Made by a program: the position numbers and the translations under genes. DNA of 6,321 bases from Pseudomonadota bacterium (lineage in GTDB: Bacteria; Pseudomonadota; Alphaproteobacteria; Azospirillales; Azospirillaceae): contig JAEYOB010000583.1 of NCBI GenBank assembly GCA_023412175.1, positions 1 to 6,321 of the forward strand. The letters are read 5' to 3'. Below, one piece after another: positions 1-6,105 of this stretch. Each line of letters begins with the position of its first letter. The stretch's first letter is position 1. The notes under the pieces were generated by a model, which searched no databases, was not told the origin of the DNA, and saw only the letters and a list, made by a program, of their open reading frames with translations.

Positions 1-154
1 CCTCGGGGCCGGCGACCAGCGAGCGCGCCCGCCACACCGGCAGGATGCGGGTCTCCGGCGCCACGCGGGCGGCGGCCAGCCAAGCGGGATCCTTGCGGCG
101 ATGCGCGGCGCGGTCGATGGAGCCGCAGGCGTAGGCGTTCGGTCGGTCGAGCAT
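1..154 (-). CDS. nudC: NADH/NAD+ pyrophosphatase NudC, N-terminal part (cut by window edge)
   Basis: Only the first 51 codons are present, read leftward from an ATG at 154-152. The protein begins MLDRPNAYACGSIDRAAHRR, then has KDPAWLAAARV and TRILPVWRARSLV. This is the pattern of the NUDIX-like N-terminal domain of NudC proteins, in which an 'N.YAG..LDR...RR.DP.WL' opening is followed by 'LPVWR...LV'. Family members hydrolyse NAD(H) to NMN(H) and AMP, and some remove NAD caps from RNA. The zinc ribbon and the catalytic Nudix box would lie beyond the left edge, so activity cannot be judged here. The start is favoured because the family opening follows at once and a promoter lies immediately upstream. 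No Shine-Dalgarno sequence precedes the ATG. The gene is divergent from the hisN-like gene, with a 115-base gap. Confidence 0.8.
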   Translation of the reverse strand, partial: MLDRPNAYACGSIDRAAHRRKDPAWLAAARVAPETRILPVWRARSLVAGPE

Positions 155-161
155 GGGGAAA

Positions 162-190
162 AGTGTAGGCCGCGCCGCGCCGTCCGGCAA
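162..190 (-). promoter_or_regulatory. Candidate promoter of nudC, giving a near-leaderless transcript
   Basis: On the minus strand, TTGCCG (190-185) and TACACT (167-162) are separated by exactly 17 bases. Each box matches four of six positions of the sigma-70 consensus. Transcription would start around 155-157, at most a few bases before the nudC ATG at 154. That agrees with the lack of any purine-rich ribosome site there. Seen by eye only. Confidence 0.45.
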
Positions 191-203
191 ACCGCTTTCC
201 GGC

Positions 204-231
204 TTGCGCGGGCTGCGCGGGCGTTTAGGAT
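204..231 (+). promoter_or_regulatory. Weak candidate promoter of the hisN-like gene
   Basis: TTGCGC (204-209) and TAGGAT (226-231) are 16 bases apart, matching three and four consensus positions. A start near 238 would give a leader of about 30 bases containing the GGAG ribosome site at 259-262, seven bases before the ATG at 270. The surroundings are very GC-rich and the match is modest. Confidence 0.3.
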
Positions 232-269
232 GCCCGCCATCCCTCTCCCGTGCCCGGCGGAGCCCCAGC

Positions 270-1052
270 ATGCCCGAGACCTGTCCCGCCCATCTGGTGG
301 CGCTCGCCGAGCGTCTGGCCGACTCCAGCGCGCCGGTCGTGCGCCGCTACTTCCGCACCGACCTCGCGGTGCACGACAAGGCCGACGCCTCGCCGGTCAC
401 CGTGGCCGACCGCGAGGCGGAGCGCGCCATCCGCGCCGTCATCGAGGCGGAACGCCCGGAGGACGGCATCTATGGCGAGGAGTACGACACCAAGAACCTG
501 GACGCCGAATGGGTATGGGTGATCGACCCGATCGACGGCACCAAGTCCTTCATCACCGGCCGTCCGATCTTCGGCACACTGATCGCGCTGCTGCACCGGG
601 GCACCCCGGTGCTGGGCATCATCGACCAGCCGATCATCGGCGACCGCTGGGTCGGCGTCGCCGGCCGCCAGACCACCCACAATGGCCGGCCGGCCACGGT
701 GCGCGGCTGCCCCGGCGGGCTGGGCGGGGCGATGCTCGGCACCACCTCGCCGGACCTGTTTCCCGGCGGCACCGCGGCCGGGTTCGAGCGGGTGAGGAAC
801 GCCGCCAAGGTCACCGTCTACGGCGGCGACTGTTACACCTACGGGCTGCTGGCCTCGGGCTATTACGACCTCGTGGTCGAGGCGGGGCTGAAGCTGTACG
901 ACTTCGCCGCCCTGGTACCGGTGGTGACCGGCGCCGGGGGCCTGATGACCGACTGGAACGGCAACCCGCTGAACGCCGCGTCGGACGGCCAAGTCATCGC
1001 CGCGGGCGACGCCCGCACCCACCGCGAGGCGCTGGCCGCGCTCGCCGGCTGA
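270..1052 (+). CDS. hisN: Inositol-monophosphatase-family phosphatase, probable histidinol-phosphatase (HisN type)
   Basis: This 260-residue cytoplasmic protein has the full set of metal-binding motifs of the Mg-dependent inositol monophosphatase fold: Glu70 in YGEEYD (residues 68-73), DPIDGT at 86-91 with Asp86 and Asp89, and Asp211 in LYDFAALVPVVTGAGG (209-224). The stretch TKSFITGRPIFGTLIALL followed by VLGIIDQPI is typical of HisN enzymes, which remove phosphate from L-histidinol phosphate in histidine biosynthesis (EC 3.1.3.15). The usual WD of the last motif is YD here. The start at 270 is chosen over an in-frame ATG at 153 because GGAG lies seven bases upstream and the extra N-terminus would be Arg/Gly/Ser/Pro-rich and unlike the family. 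No other histidine gene is in view, so a broader sugar- or inositol-phosphatase role remains possible. The next gene begins 27 bases downstream, probably in the same transcript. Confidence 0.85.
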   Translation: MPETCPAHLVALAERLADSSAPVVRRYFRTDLAVHDKADASPVTVADREAERAIRAVIEAERPEDGIYGEEYDTKNLDAEWVWVIDPIDGTKSFITGRPIFGTLIALLHRGTPVLGIIDQPIIGDRWVGVAGRQTTHNGRPATVRGCPGGLGGAMLGTTSPDLFPGGTAAGFERVRNAAKVTVYGGDCYTYGLLASGYYDLVVEAGLKLYDFAALVPVVTGAGGLMTDWNGNPLNAASDGQVIAAGDARTHREALAALAG

Positions 1053-1079
1053 ACCCCGCCAGCCCATATGAACCGGACC

Positions 1080-1613
1080 ATGACTTCCACCATCGTCGCC
1101 AAGCCGGCGCGTTCCGTTCTCGACGAGGCGCCCGACAACCTCAAGGCCTTCGTCGGCTCGCTGGCGGACAAGGTGGCGCAGGGCGCCAACTGGATGGTCC
1201 GCAAGAAGACGCTGTGCGACTACATGCTCAGCCTCGGCTCCTATCTGGCGCTGAGCCCGGCCGAGCGGCTGGAGCTGGCCGGCAGGACCGGCCACGAGCT
1301 GCCGCCGGAGGATCCGAACGCGGGCGACACGCCGGCGCGCTTCGGCGAGGTGCTGCCCTTCTACGTCGGCGGCATCCTGGAGATCCTGGCCGAGGAGCGC
1401 ATTGCCAGCGCCGAACAGGCCGCCATCTACATCCTGTCCATCCATCCCGAGCATCAGGCGGCGGCCGAGGCCTGGATGGTCGCCGACCCGAAGAACGCCA
1501 AGGCCGTGCGCAAGGTGGTGCGCGGCGACCGGCGCTTCGCCGCCCTGCTGAAGACCGCCCGCGTGCCCGGCGCGCGCGGCGCCGCCCTCTCCGAAGAAGG
1601 AACACCGTCGTGA
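1080..1613 (+). CDS. Uncharacterised small protein A, first of a tandem paralogous pair
   Basis: This 177-residue soluble protein has no signal peptide or membrane segment, and I do not recognise its family. Two blocks are shared with the next gene: an N-terminal block with ANW.VRKKTL (about residues 36-45) and a C-terminal block from EVLP to the end of the helix-rich region (about 90-157). The second includes EQAAIYILSIHPEH (112-125) and KNAKA (138-142). The middle (about 62-88) differs between the two, and the tail (160-170) is Arg/Ala/Gly-rich. An ATG at 1068 would add four residues. ATG 1080 is preferred because the resulting MTSTIVAKP lines up with the paralogue's MTAIAKP. Neither start has a good ribosome site, so translation may depend on hisN upstream, whose stop is 27 bases away. 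Its last four bases overlap the start of the next gene. Confidence 0.8.
   Translation: MTSTIVAKPARSVLDEAPDNLKAFVGSLADKVAQGANWMVRKKTLCDYMLSLGSYLALSPAERLELAGRTGHELPPEDPNAGDTPARFGEVLPFYVGGILEILAEERIASAEQAAIYILSIHPEHQAAAEAWMVADPKNAKAVRKVVRGDRRFAALLKTARVPGARGAALSEEGTPS
1597..1613 (+). promoter_or_regulatory. Ribosome site plus GTGA stop/start overlap coupling the two small-protein genes
   Basis: AAGGA at 1597-1601 lies eight bases before a GTG start at 1610-1612. This GTG shares bases with the TGA stop of the preceding gene (1611-1613), forming GTGA. This fixes the second gene's start and implies coupled translation on one mRNA. Confidence 0.8.
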
Positions 1614-2218
1614 CCGCCATCGCCAAACCCGAAAACTCCGTGTTCGACACGGCCCCCGAGGAATTGCGCCCGGTCCTGGACTCCATCGCCGAGGCGGTGC
1701 AGGGCGACGCCAACTGGAAGGTCCGCAAGAAGACTCTGCTCGACGCGCTGCTGGTGATCGAGACCATGACCCAGCTCAGCCCGCGCCAGCAGGAGGCGTT
1801 CGAGGCGCTGATGACCGGCATCGAGGACGGCTCGATCTCCGAGGAGCAGGCCAAGACCGCCATGGACGCCATCGAGGCGGACGAGGGCGGCGAGGAGGAC
1901 GGGGAAGACGAGGAGGACCAGGACGTCGGCGCCTCGGCCGAGGTGCTTCCGGTGTTCATCGGCGCCGTGCTGGAGCGCCTGGGCGAGGACCGCATCACCA
2001 GCGTCGAGCAGGCCGCCGTCTACATCCTGTCGGTCCACCCCGAGCACTACGGGGCGGCCGAGGACTGGCTCCAGGCCGACATCAAGAACGCCAAGGCCTT
2101 CAAGAAGCTGCTGCGTGCCGACCGCCACTACGCCAACTTGTTCGAACTGCTGCTCGGCGACGAGGACGAGGACGAAGGCGAGGACGGCCTGCCGCCGGAG
2201 GACGCGGAGAAGGCGTAA
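1610..2218 (+). CDS. Uncharacterised acidic small protein B, second of a tandem paralogous pair
   Basis: This 202-residue soluble protein is paralogous to the gene before it. By hand alignment the C-terminal block (EVLPVFIGAV to HYANLF, about residues 111-178) is identical at 41 of 68 positions. ANWKVRKKTLLD (34-45) matches the same block in protein A, and EQAAVYILSVHPEH is at 133-146. Two features are its own. One is a central acidic run at 91-105, with 11 Asp/Glu in 15 residues. The other is an acidic tail from about 184 to 200. There is no signal peptide or membrane segment. The GTG start at 1610 is supported by AAGGA eight bases upstream and by alignment with protein A. The same reading frame is open far upstream (from about 101), but that stretch is antigenic-looking Arg/Gly/Pro-rich shadow sequence, not part of the gene. 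Function unknown; a partner role with protein A is inferred only. Confidence 0.85.
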   Translation: MTAIAKPENSVFDTAPEELRPVLDSIAEAVQGDANWKVRKKTLLDALLVIETMTQLSPRQQEAFEALMTGIEDGSISEEQAKTAMDAIEADEGGEEDGEDEEDQDVGASAEVLPVFIGAVLERLGEDRITSVEQAAVYILSVHPEHYGAAEDWLQADIKNAKAFKKLLRADRHYANLFELLLGDEDEDEGEDGLPPEDAEKA

Positions 2219-2241
2219 AGGGAAGCCTCGGACATATCGGC

Positions 2242-2269
2242 TTGACCCGCGCGCATCCATGGCGATCTT
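2242..2269 (+). promoter_or_regulatory. Candidate promoter for the transporter genes
   Basis: TTGACC (2242-2247) matches five of six positions of the -35 consensus. The spaced -10 candidate GATCTT (2264-2269, 16-base gap) matches only three. If used, transcription would start near 2276, downstream of the ATG at 2259, and would leave the ATG at 2304 as the start of the first binding-protein gene. Confidence 0.3.
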
Positions 2270-2303
2270 TCGAAGGTTCGCCATTGCCCGCGGGTCGCCG
2301 TCC

Positions 2304-4136
2304 ATGCGCCTTCTGCCTGCCGCTTTCGCCGCCCTCCTCGCCCTGGCCGCCCCGGCCCTGGCGGACGCCACCCGCACGCACGCGCTGCGGCAGTTCGGCG
2401 AGCCGATGTTCGGGCCGGACGTCAGTCACCTCCCGCACGCCAACCCCGAAGCCCCCAAGGGCGGGCAGATCACGCTGGCCTCGCCCGGCACCTTCGACAG
2501 CCTGAACGGCCTGATCCTGCGCGGCGTGCAGCCGCGCACGCTGGGGCTGATCTCCGACAGCCTGATGACCGGCTCGGGCTGGGAGCTGGACGCCGCCTAC
2601 GGCCTGCTGGCCGGGAGCGTCGAGGTGCCGGACGACAGGAGCTGGGCCGTCTTCCACCTGCGGCCCGAAGCCCGCTGGCACGACGGCGCGCCGGTCACCG
2701 CGCACGACGTGCTGTTCACCTGGGAGTCCATCCAGGCGCACGGCTCCCCCTTCCTCAAGTCGTTCCTCGACCGGGTGGCGGGCGTCGAGGCGCTGGACGA
2801 CCGGCGGGTGCGCATCACGCTGAAGACCACCGGCGAGATCAAGCCGATCATCGACTTCGGCACCGCCATCGCCCCGCAGCCCAGACATTGGTGGACCGCC
2901 GAGGGCCGCGACATCTCCAAGACCACGCTGGAGCCGCCGCTCGGCTCCGGCCCCTACCGGATCAAAACCGTCGATGCCGGCCGCTCGATCACCTACGAGC
3001 GGGTGGCGGACTACTGGGGCAGGGATCTGGCCGTCAACCGCGGCCTGCACAATTTCGACACGGTGAAGGTGGACTTCTACCGCGACGACGATGTGATGTT
3101 CGAGGCGTTCAAGGCCGGCGCCTACGACTTCCGCGGGGAATACCGGGCGCAGCGCTGGAGCACCGGCTACGACTTCCCCGCCGCCCAGGACGGCCGCGTC
3201 GAGCGCCGCGCCATCCGCAGCGAGTTGCCGCTGGGCGCCCAGGGCTACCGCTTCAACCTGCGGCGGCCGAAGTTCGCCGACCCGCGGGTGCGCGAGGCGT
3301 TCGGCTATCTGTTCGATTTCGAGTGGATCCGCCGGAACATCCTGTACGGCCAGTACACCCGCACCGCCTCCAACTTCCCCAACTCCGACTACGGCGCCAG
3401 CGGGCTGCCGACACCCGCGGAACTCAAGCTGCTGGAGCCGCACCGGACCAAGCTGCCGGAACGCCTGTTCGCCCAACCCTTCGAGCCGCCGTCCACCGAC
3501 GGCAGCGGCAACAACCGCGCCAACGTCCGCAAGGCGTACGAGCTGTTCAAGGCAGCCGGCTGGGAGACGCGCAACGGCAAGCTGGTCAACGCGCAGACCG
3601 GCGAGCCGATGACCGTCGAGTTCCTCGACGGCACCGGGGCGCTGACCCGCGTCAACCAGCCCTACATCGAGACGCTGCGCCGCGCCGGCATCGACGCCCA
3701 GCTCCGCATCGTCGATACGGCGCAGTACCAGGCGCGCACGGACGAGTTCGACTTCGACGTGGTGGTGGCGAACTTCAACTTCTTCAGCCCGCCGGGGACG
3801 GAGCTGCGCAACTATTTCGGCTCGGCGGCGGCGGACGTGAAGGGCTCGGCCAACTACGCCGGCATCAAGGATCCGGTGGCCGACGCGCTGATCGAGGAGG
3901 TGATCGCCGCCAGGGACCTGGACAGCCTGCAGGCCGCCACCCGCGCGCTCGACCGCGTGCTGCTGTGGAACCACACCATGGTGCCGCACTGGTACAACCC
4001 GGACAACTGGGTCGCCTACTGGGCGAAGTTCGGCTGGCCCGAGACCAGCGCCAAGTACGACATGGCCTTCCGCAACAACGGCTATCCCGCGACGTGGTGG
4101 GTGGATCCGGCCAAAGCGGCCAAGCTCGGGCGGTGA
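2304..4136 (+). CDS. YejA-family periplasmic solute-binding protein 1 (peptide ABC importer)
   Basis: This 610-residue precursor is close in length to E. coli YejA. Residues 1-20 form a Sec signal peptide: a short MRLLP start, an Ala/Leu core, and PALA before Asp21. The rest is a family 5 (oligopeptide type) binding protein. Recognisable blocks are FGEPMFGPDVSHLPHANPEAPKGG near the mature N-terminus, RPEARWHDG (120-128), KTTLEPPLGSGPYRIK (206-221), YDFRGEYRAQRW through YDFPA (274-293) and DGSGNNRANVR (399-409). It would capture oligopeptides in the periplasm and hand them to the YejB/YejE permease. The precise ligand cannot be read from sequence. An in-frame ATG at 2259 would add 15 residues before the signal peptide; 2304 gives a normal signal peptide and is preferred, although its ribosome site is weak (GGGT at 2292-2295). 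It contains no cysteine. The gap to the next binding-protein gene is 80 bases, with no terminator seen. Confidence 0.88.
   Translation: MRLLPAAFAALLALAAPALADATRTHALRQFGEPMFGPDVSHLPHANPEAPKGGQITLASPGTFDSLNGLILRGVQPRTLGLISDSLMTGSGWELDAAYGLLAGSVEVPDDRSWAVFHLRPEARWHDGAPVTAHDVLFTWESIQAHGSPFLKSFLDRVAGVEALDDRRVRITLKTTGEIKPIIDFGTAIAPQPRHWWTAEGRDISKTTLEPPLGSGPYRIKTVDAGRSITYERVADYWGRDLAVNRGLHNFDTVKVDFYRDDDVMFEAFKAGAYDFRGEYRAQRWSTGYDFPAAQDGRVERRAIRSELPLGAQGYRFNLRRPKFADPRVREAFGYLFDFEWIRRNILYGQYTRTASNFPNSDYGASGLPTPAELKLLEPHRTKLPERLFAQPFEPPSTDGSGNNRANVRKAYELFKAAGWETRNGKLVNAQTGEPMTVEFLDGTGALTRVNQPYIETLRRAGIDAQLRIVDTAQYQARTDEFDFDVVVANFNFFSPPGTELRNYFGSAAADVKGSANYAGIKDPVADALIEEVIAARDLDSLQAATRALDRVLLWNHTMVPHWYNPDNWVAYWAKFGWPETSAKYDMAFRNNGYPATWWVDPAKAAKLGR
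2977..3001 (+). repeat. 25-base exact repeat, copy 1 (within binding protein 1)
   Basis: These 25 bases recur without mismatch at 4896-4920 in the second binding-protein gene. They encode the conserved GRSITYER segment. The identity extends over third codon positions, so it reflects the common origin of the two genes and possibly exchange between them. Confidence 0.85.
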
Positions 4137-4216
4137 GCCTGCCACGCTTACGCCTTGATCAGGGCGGACCGTGGGGCCAACTGGGGACAGCAAGGCCGGC
4201 AGCGACAGGGAAGGCA

Positions 4217-6046
4217 ATGAAGAACAAGACCACCATCCTCGCGGCGGCGCTCGGCCTGTTCCTCAGCGTCCCGGCGCTCGCGCAGGACACCACGAAATCC
4301 TGGGCCATCGCCGAGTTCGGCCAGCCGAAATACGGCCCGGACATGCCGCACTGGCCCTACGCCGCCCCGAACGCGCCGAAGGGCGGGTCCATCGTGCTGG
4401 GCGCCTTCGGCAGCTTCGACACGCTGAACACCATGATCGAGCGCGGCTCCTGGCCGGGCAGCATCGGGCTGACCGGCGCGGCGCTGATGACCGGCTCGGC
4501 CGACGAGCTGGTCGCCGCCTACGGCGTGATCGCCGAAACCGCCGAGTACCCGGCCGACAAGAGCTGGATCGCCTTCGACCTGCGGCCGGAGGCGCGCTGG
4601 CACGACGGCACGCCGATCACCGCCGACGACTTCGTCTTCGCCTTCGACTTCACCCGCCAGAACGGACGGCTGTTCCTGCGCTCCTTCTACGACGACGTGG
4701 AGGGCTGCGCGGCCGAGACGCCGAGGCGCCTGAAGTGCACGATGCGCACGAAGGACACCATGAAGCCGCTGCTGGCGATCTCCAGCCTGTCGCCGCTGCC
4801 GCGGCACTACTGGAGCCAGCCCGGCCGCGACCTCACCAAGACGACGCTGGAGCCGCCGGTGGCGGCCGGTCCTTACCGGATCAAGGCGGTCGACCCCGGC
4901 CGCTCGATCACCTACGAGCGCGTCAGGGACTGGTGGGCCAAGGATCTGCCGCAGATGCGCGGCCTCTACAACATCGACGAGATCCGCTTCGACTACTACC
5001 GCGACGACACGGTGATGTTCGAGGCGTTCATGGCCGGCCGCATGGACTTCTGGGAGGAGAACAAGGCGCAGCGCTGGGCCAACGCCTACACCACCGCAGC
5101 GGTGACCGAGGGCCGCGTCGTGCGCCGCGAGACGCCGGACAACACGCCGCGCGGCGTGTCGGGCTACGTCATGAACACCCGCCGGCCGATCTTCCAGGAC
5201 ATCCGCGTCCGGCAGGCGATCAACTGGCTGTACGACTTCGAGACGGTCCAGCGCCAGCTTCTGTACGGCCAGTACAAGCGGGTGAAGAGCTGGTTCCCCA
5301 ACTCCGAATACGGCGCCTCCGGCGCGCCGACGGCGGAGGAGCTGGACATCCTGGCGCCCTACAAGGACAGGCTGCCGCCCGAGGTTCTGACCAAAGCCTT
5401 CGAGCCGCCGGTCACCGACGGCACCGGCAACAACCGCGCCAACGTGCGCGAGGCACTGCGCCTGTTCAAGGAGGCCGGCTGGGAGGTGCGGAACGGCGTG
5501 CTGACCAACGCGGAGACCGGCCAGCCCTTCGCCTTCGAGATCCTGATGTACGATCCCGGCTTCGTCCGCGTGACGGAGCCCTTCGTCGTGGCGTTGAAGC
5601 GGGTGGGCATCGAGGCGCAGATCCGCGTGGTCGACACCGCCCAGTACAAGGTGCGCACCGACGAGTACGACTTCGACATGGTGAACCTGGGCCTGAATTT
5701 CTTCGCCCCGCCGGGGCCGGAGCTGCGCTCGTTCTTCTCGTCCAGGGTGGCCGGCGTGAACGGCCAGGGAAACTTCGCCGGGATCAAGGACCCGGTGGTG
5801 GACGACCTGATGGACAGGATCGTCGCCGGCACCGATCTTCCCGCCATCGAGGCGACGACCCGCGCCCTCGACCGCACGCTGCTTTGGGGGTACTACGTCG
5901 TGCCCCTCTGGTATAACGACAAGGATCGCCTCGCCTACTGGGACAAGTTCGGCTATCCGCAGACCATGGGGAAGTATTCCAACGGCTTCCCCACCACCTG
6001 GTGGATCGATCCCGCCAAGGCGGCGGCCCTCCAGGCCCGCCGCTGA
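4217..6046 (+). CDS. YejA-family periplasmic solute-binding protein 2 (peptide ABC importer)
   Basis: This 609-residue precursor is paralogous to the gene before it: 48 of 71 residues are identical by hand count over residues 208-278. Residues 1-22 are a Sec signal peptide (MKNK, a hydrophobic core, then PALA before Gln23). Family 5 blocks are RPEARWHDG (123-131), KTTLEPPVAAGPYRIK (208-223) and DGTGNNRANVR (401-411). AGGG at 4207-4210, within a purine-rich run reaching 4214, is well placed for the ATG at 4217. The frame is open far upstream, but only from 4217 does it resemble the family. It has just two cysteines, 164 and 174, which binding protein 1 lacks. The segment after DFWEENKAQRWANAY (277-291) differs from the YDFPA ending in binding protein 1, which hints at different ligand preference. 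It lies 59 bases before the permease gene and is probably co-transcribed with it. Confidence 0.88.
   Translation: MKNKTTILAAALGLFLSVPALAQDTTKSWAIAEFGQPKYGPDMPHWPYAAPNAPKGGSIVLGAFGSFDTLNTMIERGSWPGSIGLTGAALMTGSADELVAAYGVIAETAEYPADKSWIAFDLRPEARWHDGTPITADDFVFAFDFTRQNGRLFLRSFYDDVEGCAAETPRRLKCTMRTKDTMKPLLAISSLSPLPRHYWSQPGRDLTKTTLEPPVAAGPYRIKAVDPGRSITYERVRDWWAKDLPQMRGLYNIDEIRFDYYRDDTVMFEAFMAGRMDFWEENKAQRWANAYTTAAVTEGRVVRRETPDNTPRGVSGYVMNTRRPIFQDIRVRQAINWLYDFETVQRQLLYGQYKRVKSWFPNSEYGASGAPTAEELDILAPYKDRLPPEVLTKAFEPPVTDGTGNNRANVREALRLFKEAGWEVRNGVLTNAETGQPFAFEILMYDPGFVRVTEPFVVALKRVGIEAQIRVVDTAQYKVRTDEYDFDMVNLGLNFFAPPGPELRSFFSSRVAGVNGQGNFAGIKDPVVDDLMDRIVAGTDLPAIEATTRALDRTLLWGYYVVPLWYNDKDRLAYWDKFGYPQTMGKYSNGFPTTWWIDPAKAAALQARR
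4896..4920 (+). repeat. 25-base exact repeat, copy 2 (within binding protein 2)
   Basis: Exact direct copy of 2977-3001, at the equivalent codons of the paralogous gene. See copy 1 for interpretation. Confidence 0.85.
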
Positions 6047-6083
6047 CCGATCGCCCCTGCGCCCGGCATTCGGCCACTGCGTT

Positions 6084-6105
6084 AGGAAGGAGAGCATAGC
6101 CCGCC
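6084..6105 (+). promoter_or_regulatory. Ribosome site of yejB with unusually long spacing
   Basis: A strong purine tract (AGGAAGGAGAG, 6084-6094) is the only ribosome site before yejB. Its AGGAG (6088-6092) ends 13 bases before the ATG, longer than the usual 5-9. An in-frame TAG at 6097-6099 rules out any earlier start. Confidence 0.6.

Noticed and set aside
101..1609. Long open plus-strand frame running into the start of protein B, suggesting one 705-residue protein.
   Set aside because: The upstream part overlaps hisN and protein A in another frame and is Arg/Gly/Pro-rich shadow sequence. Only the part from the GTG at 1610 resembles a real protein and matches a paralogue.
2223..2243. Inverted repeat AAGCC...GGCTT just after the protein B stop, considered as a terminator.
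   Set aside because: The stem is only about five pairs with an 11-base loop, and no T-run follows. It also overlaps the candidate -35 box. It is too weak to call.
4152..4165. Imperfect 14-base palindrome GCCTTGATCAGGGC between the two binding-protein genes, considered as an operator.
   Set aside because: It is a single copy, centred on a common TGATCA core, with no second site or recognisable regulator motif.
2888..4216. In-frame upstream extension of binding protein 2, as if fused to another domain.
   Set aside because: This stretch is the out-of-frame reading of binding protein 1. The signal peptide and ribosome site place the true start at 4217.
4137..4216. Possible separate promoter for binding protein 2 (TTGATC at 4155-4160).
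   Set aside because: No acceptable -10 box occurs at 16-18 bases. Read-through from the upstream gene is simpler.
2100..4217. 705-residue open frame on the minus strand opposite binding protein 1.
   Set aside because: It is an antisense shadow typical of GC-rich genes, with Val/Gly/Arg-rich composition and no family pattern. The plus-strand gene is unmistakable.
4148..6097. 649-residue open frame on the minus strand opposite binding protein 2.
   Set aside because: Same reason: low-complexity antisense translation opposite a clear family member.
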